Positions 1 to 9,310 of a stretch of DNA of 64,000 nucleotides are shown one piece after another. This stretch comes from Methyloversatilis sp. (GTDB taxonomy: Bacteria; Pseudomonadota; Gammaproteobacteria; Burkholderiales; Rhodocyclaceae). Every line of letters begins with the position of its first letter. The first letter of the stretch is position 1. The stretch is from the NCBI RefSeq assembly GCF_030698125.1, contig NZ_JAUYNV010000025.1, forward strand, positions 186,001-250,000. The letters are read 5' to 3'. Below the pieces are notes generated by a model. The model saw nothing but the letters and a program-made list of their open reading frames with translations, was not told the DNA's origin and ran no database searches. The position numbers and the translations under genes are program-made.

Positions 1-667
1 CGATCCAGAAGGCGTCGTCGGTTGTGCCGGCAAACGACTTCACTTCGTTGGCCAGCGTGTAAGTCGCGGCATTGAACAGCGCTTCGTAATTCATCGTACG
101 CGGACCGATGTTGCCAGGTACCGCATACAGCCCGGAGCCGATGACCGTTCGCGTTGTCGGACGGCCCGCACTGTCATAGCGCACCATTGTCAACGTGTAG
201 GTTTGGCGCGTGCCGAGGCCGGCCGAGTCGAAACTGGTGATGCGGTCCGGCACCAGCGCGGTACCCGGCGGCACCGGGGCCGGCGAATTGGCCGGCGCCA
301 GGGCGCCGCCGGCGATGCCGGCGTAGCCCTGGAACAGCGTCGGCAGGCGCTGCTCGGTCGTGAAGCGGAACTGGAAGCCGATGTCCTCCACGGCGTCATG
401 GTCGTTGTCGACCTTTATTTCGTAAAGGATGTCCGGATCGAACGGGAAGTAGTTCGGGCCGTTCGCAGGTTCGAGCAGTGGGTCAACGCCGACGATCATC
501 GTCACTTTCGGTGTGCTGCCCCCGTCATAGCTACGGAAGGCGAACACGTCGGTGATGTCGGCCTTGTGGTCAAGTGCGGTGATCGGCGCTTCGCGATGAT
601 TGGCCGCATACGACGCAGTGCTGACGAACAGCGCCGCAACGAGCAGATAGAGCTTCTTGTGCAACAT
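1..667 (-). CDS. DUF4331 domain-containing secreted protein, 3' end outside window
   Basis: Reading the minus strand from ATG at 667 gives an open frame running off the window start (222 codons seen). It begins MLHKKLYLLVAALFVSTA..YAANHREAP, a classic signal peptide followed directly by the HREAP motif and the ITALDHKADITDVFAF stretch that opens DUF4331 proteins. Further on are FPFDPDILYEIKVDNDHDA and an FQFRF beta strand, also usual in the family. The ribosome binding site AGGAGA lies 7 bases before the ATG. The family is exported and of unknown function, often found with ECF sigma factors; no such partner is visible here. The C-terminal half lies beyond position 1. Confidence 0.85.
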   Translation of the reverse strand, partial: MLHKKLYLLVAALFVSTASYAANHREAPITALDHKADITDVFAFRSYDGGSTPKVTMIVGVDPLLEPANGPNYFPFDPDILYEIKVDNDHDAVEDIGFQFRFTTEQRLPTLFQGYAGIAGGALAPANSPAPVPPGTALVPDRITSFDSAGLGTRQTYTLTMVRYDSAGRPTTRTVIGSGLYAVPGNIGPRTMNYEALFNAATYTLANEVKSFAGTTDDAFWI

Positions 668-805
668 GCCGGATTCTCCTGGGCAGAGCGTGAATGGAAG
701 CCGGTGCTGGCCACTCAGTGGCGCAAGCCGGCGCGGATCGATATTCTTTTGTTGACCTCCTCCGTGCGTGGGACGACTGTCCTCGCGGTAGCGCCCGTCA
801 CTCCA

Positions 806-891
806 TACGAACCGACTTGCACACCGGATGCACCGAATGCGTCAATTTTTTCGGGCCCACCCGATGCGGTGTCCAGAGCAGTCGGTTCGTA
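806..891. repeat. 12-bp perfect inverted repeat in a gene-free stretch (668-1237)
   Basis: The 570 bases between the DUF4331 gene and the exonuclease gene hold no convincing gene on either strand. They contain TACGAACCGACT at 806-817 and its exact reverse complement at 880-891, 62 bases apart, and a small hairpin CAGACT-GGC-AGTCTG at 951-965. These lie upstream of the DUF4331 gene and could be regulatory or the relic of a small element. No function can be assigned from sequence. Confidence 0.4.
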
Positions 892-1237
892 GGTCTGCGT
901 GATGCAGAAGCCGTGACCGTTGCGGGCAGGCGGTGTCAGCCGGCGTTACACAGACTGGCAGTCTGGGACGGACCGGATAACATTGCTGCCTTCAATCTTT
1001 GACTTGTTGTTTTGGAGCCACCGATTTCATCGCACCGATCGATGAACTGACCAATTTCAAGACATCGTCCTGGAGCGCAAGGTCCTTCGCGGAGGTGTCG
1101 ATGACCCACCTGCCCTGATCGCGACACAACTCGCGTTTGGACCGCCAGAACCCATCCAAAGACCCGCGAAGTGCTCAGCGGCTATCCGTTCGGGGAGGCT
1201 CGCCGTCCTCAAGCCTGATGGCAGAACGCGGCCCGCT

Positions 1238-2257
1238 CTACGTCTGTCCGTTTTCCGCCACGCCCTTATCCGCCTCCTGGCCGAAGGCGGTCGCGAAGGC
1301 GCCGGCTTCAAGACCGTGTTCGTTCAGCCAGCGCACCAGCGGCTCGACATGGCCATGGGTGACGATGACGCGCGAAGCACCGGTGGCGCCGATGGCACCC
1401 AGCAGCCCCGGCCAGTCGGCATGGTCAGACATCACCAGACCGCGATCGACACCGCGCCGCCGGCGCGCACCGCGCACCTGCATCCAGCCTGACGCGAAAC
1501 AGTCGGCGTAGTCGCCGAAGCGCTTCATCCACGGGGTGGACTGCGCCGACGGCGGTGCAAGCACCAGAGCACGGCGAAGCGCCGCAACGTCCAGGCCGTC
1601 CGACACCATGGCGGTGGCGGGCAGGGCGACGCCGCTGTCGCGGTAGGCGCGGTTCAGCGCCTCGACCGCACCGTGGCACACGAGGGGGCCGATCGCCGGA
1701 TCGAGGCCGGCCAGGATGCGCTGCGACTTGCCGAACGCGTAGGCGAACACCACGCTGGCGCGTCCGGCGTCGGCGTTGCCGCGCCACCACTGGTTCAGTT
1801 CGGCAAACAGCGCGTCCTGTGCCGGCCAGCGGTAGATCGGCAGACCGAAGGTCGATTCCGTGATGAAGGCATGCGCCCGCACCGGGTCGAATGCCGTGCA
1901 GGTCGCGTCCGGCTCGAGTTTGTAGTCGCCCGAGGCGACCCAAACCTCGCCAGCGACCTCGACCCTGACCTGTGCCGAACCGAGCACGTGACCGGCCGGG
2001 TGCAGCGACACTGCCGCATCCCCTATATATATGCGTTCGCCCCAGGGCAGCGTCTGCAGCGTGATGTCGCCCAGCCGCGCGCGCAGCACCCGCTCGCCCT
2101 CGGCGCTGGCCAGATATCGGCGGTGCCCGGTGCGCGCATGGTCGGCGTGGGCATGCGTGATGATGGCGCGATCCACCGGTCGCCAGGGATCGATGAAGAA
2201 GTCGCCGGCAGGGCAGTAAAGCCCTTCCGGGCGCAGAATGATGAGGTCGTGGCGCAT
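1238..2257 (-). CDS. Ligase-associated DNA exonuclease (metallo-beta-lactamase / beta-CASP type)
   Basis: A 339-residue protein, start chosen at MRHDLIILRPEGLYC because the family begins this way; longer upstream frame is antisense to the next genes. The metal-binding motif THAHADHAR and the downstream DYKLEPD, AFITESTF and VIVTHGH segments match the YSH1-like exonucleases called ligase-associated. Such enzymes process DNA or RNA 3' ends and usually sit beside an ATP-dependent DNA ligase and a Lhr-type helicase; neither is in the window up to 4 kb downstream, although the partner could lie elsewhere. It is divergent from the MEKHLA gene, with only 24 bp between the two starts. Confidence 0.85.
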   Translation of the reverse strand: MRHDLIILRPEGLYCPAGDFFIDPWRPVDRAIITHAHADHARTGHRRYLASAEGERVLRARLGDITLQTLPWGERIYIGDAAVSLHPAGHVLGSAQVRVEVAGEVWVASGDYKLEPDATCTAFDPVRAHAFITESTFGLPIYRWPAQDALFAELNQWWRGNADAGRASVVFAYAFGKSQRILAGLDPAIGPLVCHGAVEALNRAYRDSGVALPATAMVSDGLDVAALRRALVLAPPSAQSTPWMKRFGDYADCFASGWMQVRGARRRRGVDRGLVMSDHADWPGLLGAIGATGASRVIVTHGHVEPLVRWLNEHGLEAGAFATAFGQEADKGVAENGQT

Positions 2258-2281
2258 GGTGGCGATGGTATCGTTCGCTTC

Positions 2282-2728
2282 ATGAGCGCGATGCCCGATC
2301 ACAAGTTCCTGCGCGAACACAGCCGGCTGCTGGCCGAAAGCTTCGAGCGCCTGACCGGCCAGCGGCTGCCGTCGGATGCGCTCACGCTGTACAACGCGCA
2401 CTTCGCACTGGTGTCGCACGGCACCCAGCCGGATCCGGTCTTCAATTACGCCAACCTGTTCGCGCAGCGACTGTTCGGCTACGCGTGGGACGAATTCGTC
2501 ACGCTGCCTTCGCGCCTGTCCGCGCGCGAGCCGGAACGTGACGAGCGCGCCCGTCTGCTCGAAATGGTGACCCAGCAGGGCTACATCAGCGACTACTGCG
2601 GCGTGCGGGTGCGCCGCGACGGCACGCTTTTCCGCATCAGCCACGCCACGGTGTGGAAGGTGCTCGATGCCGACGGCCAGTTCTGCGGGCAGGCGGCCAT
2701 GTTTTCCGAAGTCGAGGAATTGCAGTGA
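2282..2728 (+). CDS. MEKHLA domain-containing protein
   Basis: A 148-residue PAS-like protein. The stretch SALTLYNAHFALVSHGTQPD-type opening, NYANLFAQRLFGYAWDEF and the PSRLSAREPERDER segment are characteristic of the MEKHLA domain, which in plants ends HD-ZIP III regulators and in bacteria occurs alone. Bacterial function is unknown; a small-molecule sensing role is inferred from the PAS resemblance. The stop codon overlaps the GTG start of the M20 hydrolase gene (GTGA), so the two are probably translated together. Two ATG codons (2282 and 2291) are possible starts. Confidence 0.75.
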   Translation: MSAMPDHKFLREHSRLLAESFERLTGQRLPSDALTLYNAHFALVSHGTQPDPVFNYANLFAQRLFGYAWDEFVTLPSRLSAREPERDERARLLEMVTQQGYISDYCGVRVRRDGTLFRISHATVWKVLDADGQFCGQAAMFSEVEELQ

Positions 2729-3951
2729 GCCCCGCCGACAGCAGCCTGCATCCGCTGGTCGAGGCACTGGGCGAGCGTCATGCGCGCTGGACGTCGATCC
2801 GGCGCGACCTGCATGCCCACCCGGAACTGGCCTACGAGGAAACGCGCACCGCCGCCATCGTGGCGCGCACGCTGCGCGCGTCCGGCATCGAAGTGCATGA
2901 GGGCATCGGCCGCACCGGTGTGGTCGGCGTGCTGCGCGCCGGCCCCGGCAAGGCGGCGATCGGCCTGCGCGCCGACATGGATGCGCTGCCGATGACCGAA
3001 CAGAACACCTTCGCCCATCGTTCGACCCATACCGGACGCATGCACGGCTGCGGTCACGACGGCCATACCGCGATGCTGCTGGCGGCGGCCGAATATCTGG
3101 CGGCGACCCGCTGTTTCGACGGCACGGTGAATGTCATCTTCCAGCCGGCCGAGGAGGGCAGGGGCGGCGCGGCGGCGATGATCGCCGACGGCCTGTTCGA
3201 GCGCTTTCCGATGCAGTCGGTGTTCGGCCTGCACAACTGGCCCGGCCTGCCGGTCGGGGAAATGGCGGTGCATGACGGGCCGGCCATGGCCAGCAGCGAC
3301 GAGATCGAAATCGTCATCGAAGGTCGTGGCGCGCACGCCGCGATGCCGCATCTGGGCGCCGACCCGGTGCTGGCCGGCGCGGCCATCGTGCAGGCGCTGC
3401 AGTCCATCGTGTCGCGCAATGTGTCGCCGGTCGACTGCGGCGTGGTCAGCATCACGCAGTTCCATGGCGGCGAGGCCTACAACGTCATTCCGCAGTCGGC
3501 CACGCTGCGCGGCACGGCGCGCGCGTTTTCGCCCGAGGTGCGCGACCAGCTCGAAGCGGGCATCCGGCGTGTCGCGGAAGGTGTGGCGGCGGCGCACGGG
3601 GTGACGGTTGCGGTCAGCTACCGGCGCGGCTATCCGCCGACCGTGAACACCTCGGCCGAGGCGGCCTTCTGTGCGTCCGTGGGGCGTGAGCTGCTTGGCG
3701 ACGCCAGCGTGCGCACCGACTACCCGCCCAGCATGGGCGCGGAGGATTTTGCCTACATGCTCGAATGCAAGCCCGGTTGCTACATCTGGCTCGGCAACGG
3801 CGGCGGACCGGATGCCGGGTCGCGCCCGGGCCACGAAGAAGGCGGCGGCTGCATGCTGCACAACCCGCGCTACGACTTCAACGATGCGGTCATTCCGCTC
3901 GGCGTGGCGTACTGGACACGGCTGGTCGAGCGCTTCCTGCAGGCGGAGTGA
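2725..3951 (+). CDS. M20 family amidohydrolase (hippurate hydrolase-like)
   Basis: A 408-residue metallopeptidase-fold amidohydrolase acting on N-acyl amino acids. The GTG start at 2725 overlaps the MEKHLA stop and is preceded by GAGG at good spacing. Metal and catalytic motifs are HAHPELAYEE, RADMDALP, MHGCGHDGHTAML, QPAEEGRGGA and, near the end, MGAEDFAYM. The dimerisation insert GRGAHAAMPHLGADP is present. The length is normal for the family. The substrate cannot be read from sequence; hippurate or an N-acyl amino acid is the usual family assignment. The HEEGG-CMLHNPRYDFND ending is the complete C terminus. Confidence 0.88.
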   Translation: MSPADSSLHPLVEALGERHARWTSIRRDLHAHPELAYEETRTAAIVARTLRASGIEVHEGIGRTGVVGVLRAGPGKAAIGLRADMDALPMTEQNTFAHRSTHTGRMHGCGHDGHTAMLLAAAEYLAATRCFDGTVNVIFQPAEEGRGGAAAMIADGLFERFPMQSVFGLHNWPGLPVGEMAVHDGPAMASSDEIEIVIEGRGAHAAMPHLGADPVLAGAAIVQALQSIVSRNVSPVDCGVVSITQFHGGEAYNVIPQSATLRGTARAFSPEVRDQLEAGIRRVAEGVAAAHGVTVAVSYRRGYPPTVNTSAEAAFCASVGRELLGDASVRTDYPPSMGAEDFAYMLECKPGCYIWLGNGGGPDAGSRPGHEEGGGCMLHNPRYDFNDAVIPLGVAYWTRLVERFLQAE

Positions 3952-3969
3952 GGCCGTCCGGGCGCGGCG

Positions 3970-4347
3970 TCAGCCGTGCGCCGGCGCGCCCAGCAGCACC
4001 AGTTCGGCTTCCTCGTGCGGCTCGTACAGCCGCGAGCGGGTCAGGAAGCGGATGCCTTCCGGTGATTCGATCGAAAAGCCGGCGCCCCGCCCGGGCACCG
4101 CGTCGATGATCAGATGGGTGTGCTGCCAGTACTCGAACTGGGATTCGCTCATCCAGAACGGCATGCCGCCGATTTCGCCCAGTTGCACATCGGAACTGCC
4201 GAGCGTGAATTCGCCCTGCGGATAGCACATCGGCGCGCTGCCGTCGCAGCAGCCACCCGACTGATGGAACATCAGCGGGCCGTGCTTGCGCGCCAGCCGC
4301 TCTATCCAGTCCAGCGCCAGCGGTGTGGCGGATACGCGGGTCACCAT
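3970..4347 (-). CDS. DUF779 domain-containing protein
   Basis: A 125-residue protein with the family hallmark FHQSGGCCDGSAPMCYP, rich in cysteine, and YWQHTHLIIDAVPGRGAGFS. The ATG at 4347 has GAGG eight bases upstream; an in-frame TTG at 4362 is less likely. DUF779 genes commonly follow acetaldehyde dehydrogenase genes of the ExaC/AcoD group, exactly the neighbour here, so a helper role in alcohol or aldehyde metabolism is inferred; the biochemical function is unknown. The 185-bp gap to the dehydrogenase holds an AT-rich stretch suggesting it also has its own promoter. Confidence 0.85.
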   Translation of the reverse strand: MVTRVSATPLALDWIERLARKHGPLMFHQSGGCCDGSAPMCYPQGEFTLGSSDVQLGEIGGMPFWMSESQFEYWQHTHLIIDAVPGRGAGFSIESPEGIRFLTRSRLYEPHEEAELVLLGAPAHG

Positions 4348-4409
4348 GATGTTGCCTCGCAAATCATGAAGTTGAATCGAGATAATCGATGCAAATCAAT
4401 GATTAATTG

Positions 4410-4427
4410 TATATTTTTATAAATATA
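4410..4427. promoter_or_regulatory. AT-rich palindrome upstream of the DUF779 gene
   Basis: In the 185 bp between the aldehyde dehydrogenase stop and the DUF779 start lies TATATTT-TTAT-AAATATA, a perfect 7-bp inverted repeat inside the most AT-rich stretch of the region. It may be part of the promoter or an operator; it lacks the features of a strong terminator. Nothing else is seen in the gap. Confidence 0.35.
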
Positions 4428-4532
4428 ACCATTCCGGATGGACGAAGAGGCGAACGATCTGCACCGTCCGCCCCTTCACCGATCCGGCTCACCTTGCCGC
4501 GGCGATCCGGACCGAGCTGCCCCCTCGCAGGA

Positions 4533-6047
4533 TCAGAAGAATCCGAGCGCCTTCGTCGAGTAGCTCACCAGCAGGTTCTTAGTCTGCTGGTAGTGGTCCA
4601 GCATCATCTTGTGGTTTTCGCGGCCGATGCCCGACTGCTTGTAACCACCGAACGCAGCATGCGCCGGATACAGGTGATAGCAGTTGGTCCATACGCGGCC
4701 GGCCTGGATGGCGCGGCCCATGCGGTAGGTGCGATGCACCGAACGCGACCACAGGCCGGCACCCAGACCGTACAGCGTGTCGTTGGCGATGGCCAGCGCG
4801 TCGGCTTCGTCCTTGAAGGTGGTCAGCGCCAGCACCGGCCCGAAGATTTCTTCCTGGAACACGCGCATCTTGTTGTGCCCCTTCAGCACGGTCGGCTGGA
4901 TGTAGTAGCCGCCCGCTTCCGCTTCCTTGCGCACGCTGCCGCCGGTCAGCACTTCCGCGCCTTCCTTGCGACCGATGTCGATGTACGACAGGATCTTTTC
5001 GTGCTGGTCGGAACTGGCCTGGGCGCCGATCATGGTGTCGGTGTCCAGCGGGTGACCGCCGCGCACCTTGTTCACGCGGGCAATGGCGCGCTCGATGAAC
5101 TTGTCAGCAATGTTTTCCTGGACCAGCGCACGGCTCGGGCAGGTGCACACTTCGCCCTGGTTCAGCGAGAACATCGCGAAACCTTCGAGGCACTTGTCGA
5201 AGTAGTCGTCGTCGGCGTCCATCACGTCGTCGAAGAACACGTTCGGCGACTTGCCGCCCAGCTCCACGGTCGAGGGGATTATGTTCTGGGAAGCATATTG
5301 CATGATCAGTCGGCCGGTCGTAGTTTCGCCGGTGAAGGCGATCTTCGCGATGCGCTTGTTGGTGGCCAGCGGCTTGCCGGCTTCGATGCCGAAGCCGTTG
5401 ACGATGTTCAGGATGCCCGGCGGCAGCAGGTCCTGGATCAGTTCGATCAGGACGAGCAGGCTGACCGGGGTCTGTTCCGCCGGCTTCATCACGATGCAGT
5501 TGCCCGCAGCCAGAGCCGGGGCGATTTTCCACGCAGCCATGAGGATGGGGAAGTTCCACGGAATGATCTGGCCGACAACGCCCAGCGGTTCGTGGAAATG
5601 GTAGGCAACGGTGGTTTCGTCGATTTCCGACAGCGCGCCTTCCTGCGCCCTGATGCAGCTGGCGAAATAGCGGAAGTGGTCGATCGCGAGCGGGATGTCG
5701 GCCGCCAGGGTTTCTCGCACCGGTTTGCCGTTTTCCCAGGTTTCGGCGACGGCCAGCAACTCGAGGTTGGCTTCGAGGCGGTCGGCGATCCTGAACAGCA
5801 CGGCGGCGCGTTGCGCCGGCGCAGTGCGTGCCCAGCCTTCGCGCGCCTTGTGGGCGGCGTCCAGCGCCAGTTCGATATCGGCGGCCTGCGAACGGGCAAC
5901 CTGGCAGAACACCTTGCCGGTGACCGGTGTCGTATTGTCGAAGTACTGGCCTTCAACTGGCGGTACCCACTCGCCGCCGATGAAATTGTCGTAGCGGGCC
6001 TTGAAAGTGAGTTTGGAACCGGGTTGACCGGGGTCGGCGTAGCGCAT
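4533..6047 (-). CDS. exaC: NAD-dependent aldehyde dehydrogenase (ExaC/AldB/AcoD type)
   Basis: A 504-residue aldehyde dehydrogenase. The start [10 protein letters not shown] follows GAGGAG at ideal spacing. The fold's landmarks are all present: oxyanion Asn164 in PWNFP, glycine motif FTGETTTG, general base Glu262 in VELGGKSP, and the catalytic cysteine in [10 protein letters not shown] (Cys301 or Cys303). This branch oxidises acetaldehyde to acetate during growth on ethanol or acetoin. It is divergent from a GAF-domain regulator and followed by DUF779, a common arrangement. The exact aldehyde is inferred from family. Confidence 0.9.
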   Translation of the reverse strand: MRYADPGQPGSKLTFKARYDNFIGGEWVPPVEGQYFDNTTPVTGKVFCQVARSQAADIELALDAAHKAREGWARTAPAQRAAVLFRIADRLEANLELLAVAETWENGKPVRETLAADIPLAIDHFRYFASCIRAQEGALSEIDETTVAYHFHEPLGVVGQIIPWNFPILMAAWKIAPALAAGNCIVMKPAEQTPVSLLVLIELIQDLLPPGILNIVNGFGIEAGKPLATNKRIAKIAFTGETTTGRLIMQYASQNIIPSTVELGGKSPNVFFDDVMDADDDYFDKCLEGFAMFSLNQGEVCTCPSRALVQENIADKFIERAIARVNKVRGGHPLDTDTMIGAQASSDQHEKILSYIDIGRKEGAEVLTGGSVRKEAEAGGYYIQPTVLKGHNKMRVFQEEIFGPVLALTTFKDEADALAIANDTLYGLGAGLWSRSVHRTYRMGRAIQAGRVWTNCYHLYPAHAAFGGYKQSGIGRENHKMMLDHYQQTKNLLVSYSTKALGFF

Positions 6048-6168
6048 TATCTGTCTCCTCGAATGATCGGTTGCCCTGCGGCCGACGTCGAATGCGCGGC
6101 ACAAGAACACAGGGTCGGCCTGCACGCTAGTCCGTGCGGGGTAGGTATCCGGTAGGTGGAGGAGGCAT

Positions 6169-7359
6169 ATGAACAATACGGCAGGCCGGCTTGCGGATCG
6201 CCGGCGGCGCATCGAATCGCTGCGGCGCGGTGAGCGCAGCACCGGCGAACACATCGTCGTGGTGGGCATGGACATTGCCGGCTCGTGGCAACGTTCGCGC
6301 GAAGTCGTGTCCGAAACCTGCTCGGCGGCACCGCTCGACGACACCGCGCCGGACTGGACCGGTTCCGCCTACGGCCAGGCGCTGGTCGCCTGCGTCGACG
6401 AGCTGGAAACGGTGGCGATCGAAAGCGGCATGGTGGCAGCGGTCAGCGACGCAGATGGCCGCCTGCTGTGGACCGGTTGCAGCCGCAGCATGCGCAACCG
6501 CGCCGAGCGCGTGCACTTCGTGCCCGGTGGCCGCTGGGACGAACGTTCGGTCGGCACCAATGCGCTGGCGCTGGCGCTGCGTCATCGGCGACCGGCAAGT
6601 GTGTTTTCGGCCGAACATTTCATTCCGGCGGTGCAGGACTGGGTGTGCTATGCCGCCCCGGTGCGCGACACGATCAGCGGCGAGGTGATGGGCGTGGTCG
6701 ACCTGTCGACCACCTGGAACCGCCACTCGCCGCTGGCGCTGCATGCGGTCGAACATTTCGCCGAGCGGGTGTCGCAGGCCCTGCAAGTGGTCAGCCAGGC
6801 GCCGGTACTGCGCCTGCGCATGCTCGGCACACCGCAGGCCTCGATACACGGCAAGGTGCTGCCGCTGTCGCCGCGGCAGATGGAAATCCTCTGCCTGCTG
6901 GCACTGCATCCGGAAGGCATGGATCTGGAACGGCTGCACGCGGCCATCTACGGCGACCGCACGGTCGGTGCAGCCACGCTGAAGACCGAAGTGTCGCAAC
7001 TGCGCGAACGGCTTGGCGGGGCGATCGGCTCACGCCCCTATCGCCTGCTGGTGAACTGGCAGGCCGACTTCATGGATCTGGAACAGGCGCTGAATGCCGG
7101 TCGCGTCGAGGCCGCGCTGGCCGGCTATCGCGGCGACTTTCTGCCGCGCACCGAAAGCCCGCTGCTGCGCACCTGGCGCGACTGCCTCGAATCACGGTTG
7201 TCGGACGCCATCTTCCGCATCGACGACCCGGACCTGCTGCTGACCCATCTCGGTCAGTCGCCCGAAGCGGTCGACGCGGTGGAGCGGCTGGTCGAACTGT
7301 TGCCGGGCGACCACCCGGTGCGTGCGCGGCTGCTGCAGACACGCGACAGCCAGCGCTGA
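6169..7359 (+). CDS. GAF-domain transcriptional regulator with winged-helix output
   Basis: A 396-residue regulator divergent from the aldehyde dehydrogenase gene. Residues about 60-200 form a GAF-like sensory domain similar to that of AcoR activators ([32 protein letters not shown]). Unlike AcoR it has no AAA+ sigma-54 activation module; instead residues about 230-290 read [34 protein letters not shown].., an OmpR/SARP-like winged helix. The tail is helical. It probably senses an alcohol or aldehyde and controls the adjacent dehydrogenase; that is inference from position. The start has GGAGGAG just upstream. Confidence 0.78.
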   Translation: MNNTAGRLADRRRRIESLRRGERSTGEHIVVVGMDIAGSWQRSREVVSETCSAAPLDDTAPDWTGSAYGQALVACVDELETVAIESGMVAAVSDADGRLLWTGCSRSMRNRAERVHFVPGGRWDERSVGTNALALALRHRRPASVFSAEHFIPAVQDWVCYAAPVRDTISGEVMGVVDLSTTWNRHSPLALHAVEHFAERVSQALQVVSQAPVLRLRMLGTPQASIHGKVLPLSPRQMEILCLLALHPEGMDLERLHAAIYGDRTVGAATLKTEVSQLRERLGGAIGSRPYRLLVNWQADFMDLEQALNAGRVEAALAGYRGDFLPRTESPLLRTWRDCLESRLSDAIFRIDDPDLLLTHLGQSPEAVDAVERLVELLPGDHPVRARLLQTRDSQR

Positions 7360-7370
7360 CGGGCAGGGCA

Positions 7371-8459
7371 TCAAAGGCCGAACAGCAGTCGTTCGGCCTC
7401 CGGCACGTCGTATTCGACGCCCGCATCGTCGAGCGAATAGCCGCTCATGTCCTGCGCCCGTGCCTGCCAGTCGGGCCGGCGCAGCAGGCTGCCCAGCACG
7501 TCCAGCGTGCGACGAGAGGCCGGGCCGTCGCGCAACGCCAGAAAGTACATTTCCTCGAACAGCGGCAGGAATTCCAGGCCCAGTCGTCGCGCGAAGGCCT
7601 CCAGGCCCAGGCCCGCATCAGCCTCGTCGCTGGCGATCAGTGCCGCCACCGCGGCATGGGTGTGCTCTTCGTCGCCCTCGTTCAGCGCCCGGGTATCGAG
7701 CCCCGCCTGACGCGCCAGCTGGTCGAACGCGAGCCGCGTGCCGGCGCCGGGCTGACGATGCACAAAGCGCAGGTCGGCACGCGACAGATCGCTCAGCCCG
7801 CGCACGCCCCGGGGATTGCCACGGGCGAGGATCAAACCTTGCGTGCGGCGCGCGAAGCCGAGCAGGCGCAGCCGCGGCAAGCCGTGCTGCGCGAGGTAGA
7901 GCGCCCAGATGTCGCGACCCAGTTCGCCGATCGGGCAGTGAAAGCCGGCGATGTCGCAGCGGCGCGCAGCCAGCGCAAGCAGCGCTTCCAGGCTGCCGTG
8001 CGTGCTCAAGCTTGCGCTGCCGCCGTCGTGGCGCAGCTGGCGGATCAGGTCGTTCAGCAGCGGATCATGGCTGGCAGCGATGCGCAGTGCGCCCGCGACA
8101 CCACTGGATGCGTGCCGGGGCAGTGCGCGCATCGGCTGGCTGGCCGTGTGCAGCGCGGCGGCGAGCGACTGCCGGGCATCGCGGTCGACGGCCAGCAACT
8201 GGCGGGCAAAGTCGTCCAGCGTCGAGCCACTGGCGCGCGCGGTCGAAATCAGCGTCTGGCCGAAGTACCCCTGCCAGGCGTTGATCAGCCCCCAGGCGTT
8301 GCGATACGAAAATCCGCCGTGGCGCGCCGCAGCGGCGATCGAACCGGTCATTTCGATCGCGGCGAGCAGCGACAGCAGCCGGCCGATGCCGGCCGGTGCA
8401 TCGGGACCGAAATCCCACTCGATCCCGAGCCGCGGTGTGGTTACGGCATTTTCAGACAT
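7371..8459 (-). CDS. ModE-like DNA-binding regulator with periplasmic-binding-protein-like domain
   Basis: A 362-residue protein. Residues about 25-100 resemble the LysR/ModE winged helix (LLAAIEMTGSIAAAARHGGFSYRNAWGLI). Residues about 135-345 are a periplasmic-binding-like fold (GALRIAASHDPLLNDLI, DIAGFHCP, FVHRQPGAGTRLAFDQL, ADAGLGLEAFARRLGLEF) of the PBP_like domain family that replaces the ModE TOBE domain. It is divergent from tupBCA and is the obvious oxyanion-responsive regulator of that transporter. Whether it senses tungstate or molybdate cannot be told from sequence. Confidence 0.82.
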   Translation of the reverse strand: MSENAVTTPRLGIEWDFGPDAPAGIGRLLSLLAAIEMTGSIAAAARHGGFSYRNAWGLINAWQGYFGQTLISTARASGSTLDDFARQLLAVDRDARQSLAAALHTASQPMRALPRHASSGVAGALRIAASHDPLLNDLIRQLRHDGGSASLSTHGSLEALLALAARRCDIAGFHCPIGELGRDIWALYLAQHGLPRLRLLGFARRTQGLILARGNPRGVRGLSDLSRADLRFVHRQPGAGTRLAFDQLARQAGLDTRALNEGDEEHTHAAVAALIASDEADAGLGLEAFARRLGLEFLPLFEEMYFLALRDGPASRRTLDVLGSLLRRPDWQARAQDMSGYSLDDAGVEYDVPEAERLLFGL

Positions 8460-8462
8460 ATA

Positions 8463-8520
8463 GGAAACCTTGTCGTGTGGCGATAGCTTCCGCGATCTTA
8501 TGTCGATCTTATGTGTTTCC
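8463..8520. promoter_or_regulatory. Candidate operator between the ModE-like gene and tupB
   Basis: The divergent intergenic region holds an 11-bp perfect tandem repeat, CGATCTTATGT at 8493-8503 and again at 8504-8514, bracketed by GGAAAC at 8463-8468 and its complement GTTTCC at 8515-8520. The E. coli ModE palindrome is not present. The tandem spacing of one helical turn suits a dimeric regulator, most simply the neighbouring ModE-like protein. Confidence 0.45.
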
Positions 8521-8605
8521 GAATGCAGATAATGGGTTTTCGCTGGCGACGCCTGACCGACCGACTGACGCGCCTGCAAGCGGGTGCATCGGTATCCGGA
8601 CCGGC

Positions 8606-9310
8606 ATGAGCACGCTCGGCGAAAGCTTCGTGACCGCAGGCGGGCTGGTGCTCGCCGGCGATCCACAACTGCTGGGCATCGTGGCGCTCAGCCTGCAGGT
8701 CAGCCTGACGGCCGTGTTTCTCGCGTCCTGCATCGGCCTGCCGATCGGCGCAGCGGTGGCGGTCGGGCGCTTTCCGGGTCGCAAGCCGCTGACCGTCATC
8801 CTGAACGGCCTGATGGGGTTGCCGCCGGTGGTGATCGGGCTGCTGGTCTACCTGCTGCTTTCGCGCGCCGGCCCGCTCGGTTCCTTCGGCCTGCTGTTTA
8901 CGCCGACCGCGATGGTGATCGCGCAGGTGGTGCTGATCACACCCATCGTCGCCGCGCTGTCGCGCCAGATCGTCGCCGACGCGTGGCGCGACTACGAAGA
9001 ACAGCTGCGTTCGCTCGGTGCCTCGACGCCACGTGCCGCCTTCACCCTGCTGGTCGATACCCGCTTCTCGCTCAGCACTGCGGTGCTGGCCGGACTCGGC
9101 CGGGCGGTGGCGGAGGTCGGTGCGGTGATGATCGTCGGCGGCAACATCGACGGCGTCACCCGCGTCATGACCACCAGCATCGCACTCGAAACCAGCAAGG
9201 GCGACCTGCCGCTTGCGCTGGCGCTCGGTTTCATCCTGATTGCCATCGTGCTGCTGCTCAATGCGCTGGCGCACGCAGTGCGCGAATGGGCGGTGCGTCG
9301 TTATGGCTGA
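8606..9310 (+). CDS. tupB: Tungstate ABC transporter permease TupB
   Basis: A 234-residue inner-membrane permease with about five hydrophobic spans. The cytoplasmic coupling loop reads EEQLRSLGASTPRAAFTLLV, followed by GLGRAVAEVGAVMIVGGNI, both typical of TupB and related oxyanion permeases. It overlaps tupC by 8 bp and starts the order permease, ATPase, binding protein. Tungstate rather than molybdate is indicated by the neighbouring TupA. The ATG at 8606 was chosen because upstream sequence is the divergent promoter region. Confidence 0.88.
   Translation: MSTLGESFVTAGGLVLAGDPQLLGIVALSLQVSLTAVFLASCIGLPIGAAVAVGRFPGRKPLTVILNGLMGLPPVVIGLLVYLLLSRAGPLGSFGLLFTPTAMVIAQVVLITPIVAALSRQIVADAWRDYEEQLRSLGASTPRAAFTLLVDTRFSLSTAVLAGLGRAVAEVGAVMIVGGNIDGVTRVMTTSIALETSKGDLPLALALGFILIAIVLLLNALAHAVREWAVRRYG

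Noticed and set aside
900-1000. CCGTTGCGGGCAGG-like stretch resembling part of a cobalamin riboswitch core
   Set aside because: The remaining consensus blocks (B12 box, GGGAA, AGTCAGCC) are absent, unlike the true riboswitch at 59699-59887.
6285-8486. A 733-codon plus-strand frame across the GAF regulator and the ModE-like gene
   Set aside because: It spans two convergent genes in an alternate frame and shows only Arg/Ala-rich composition.
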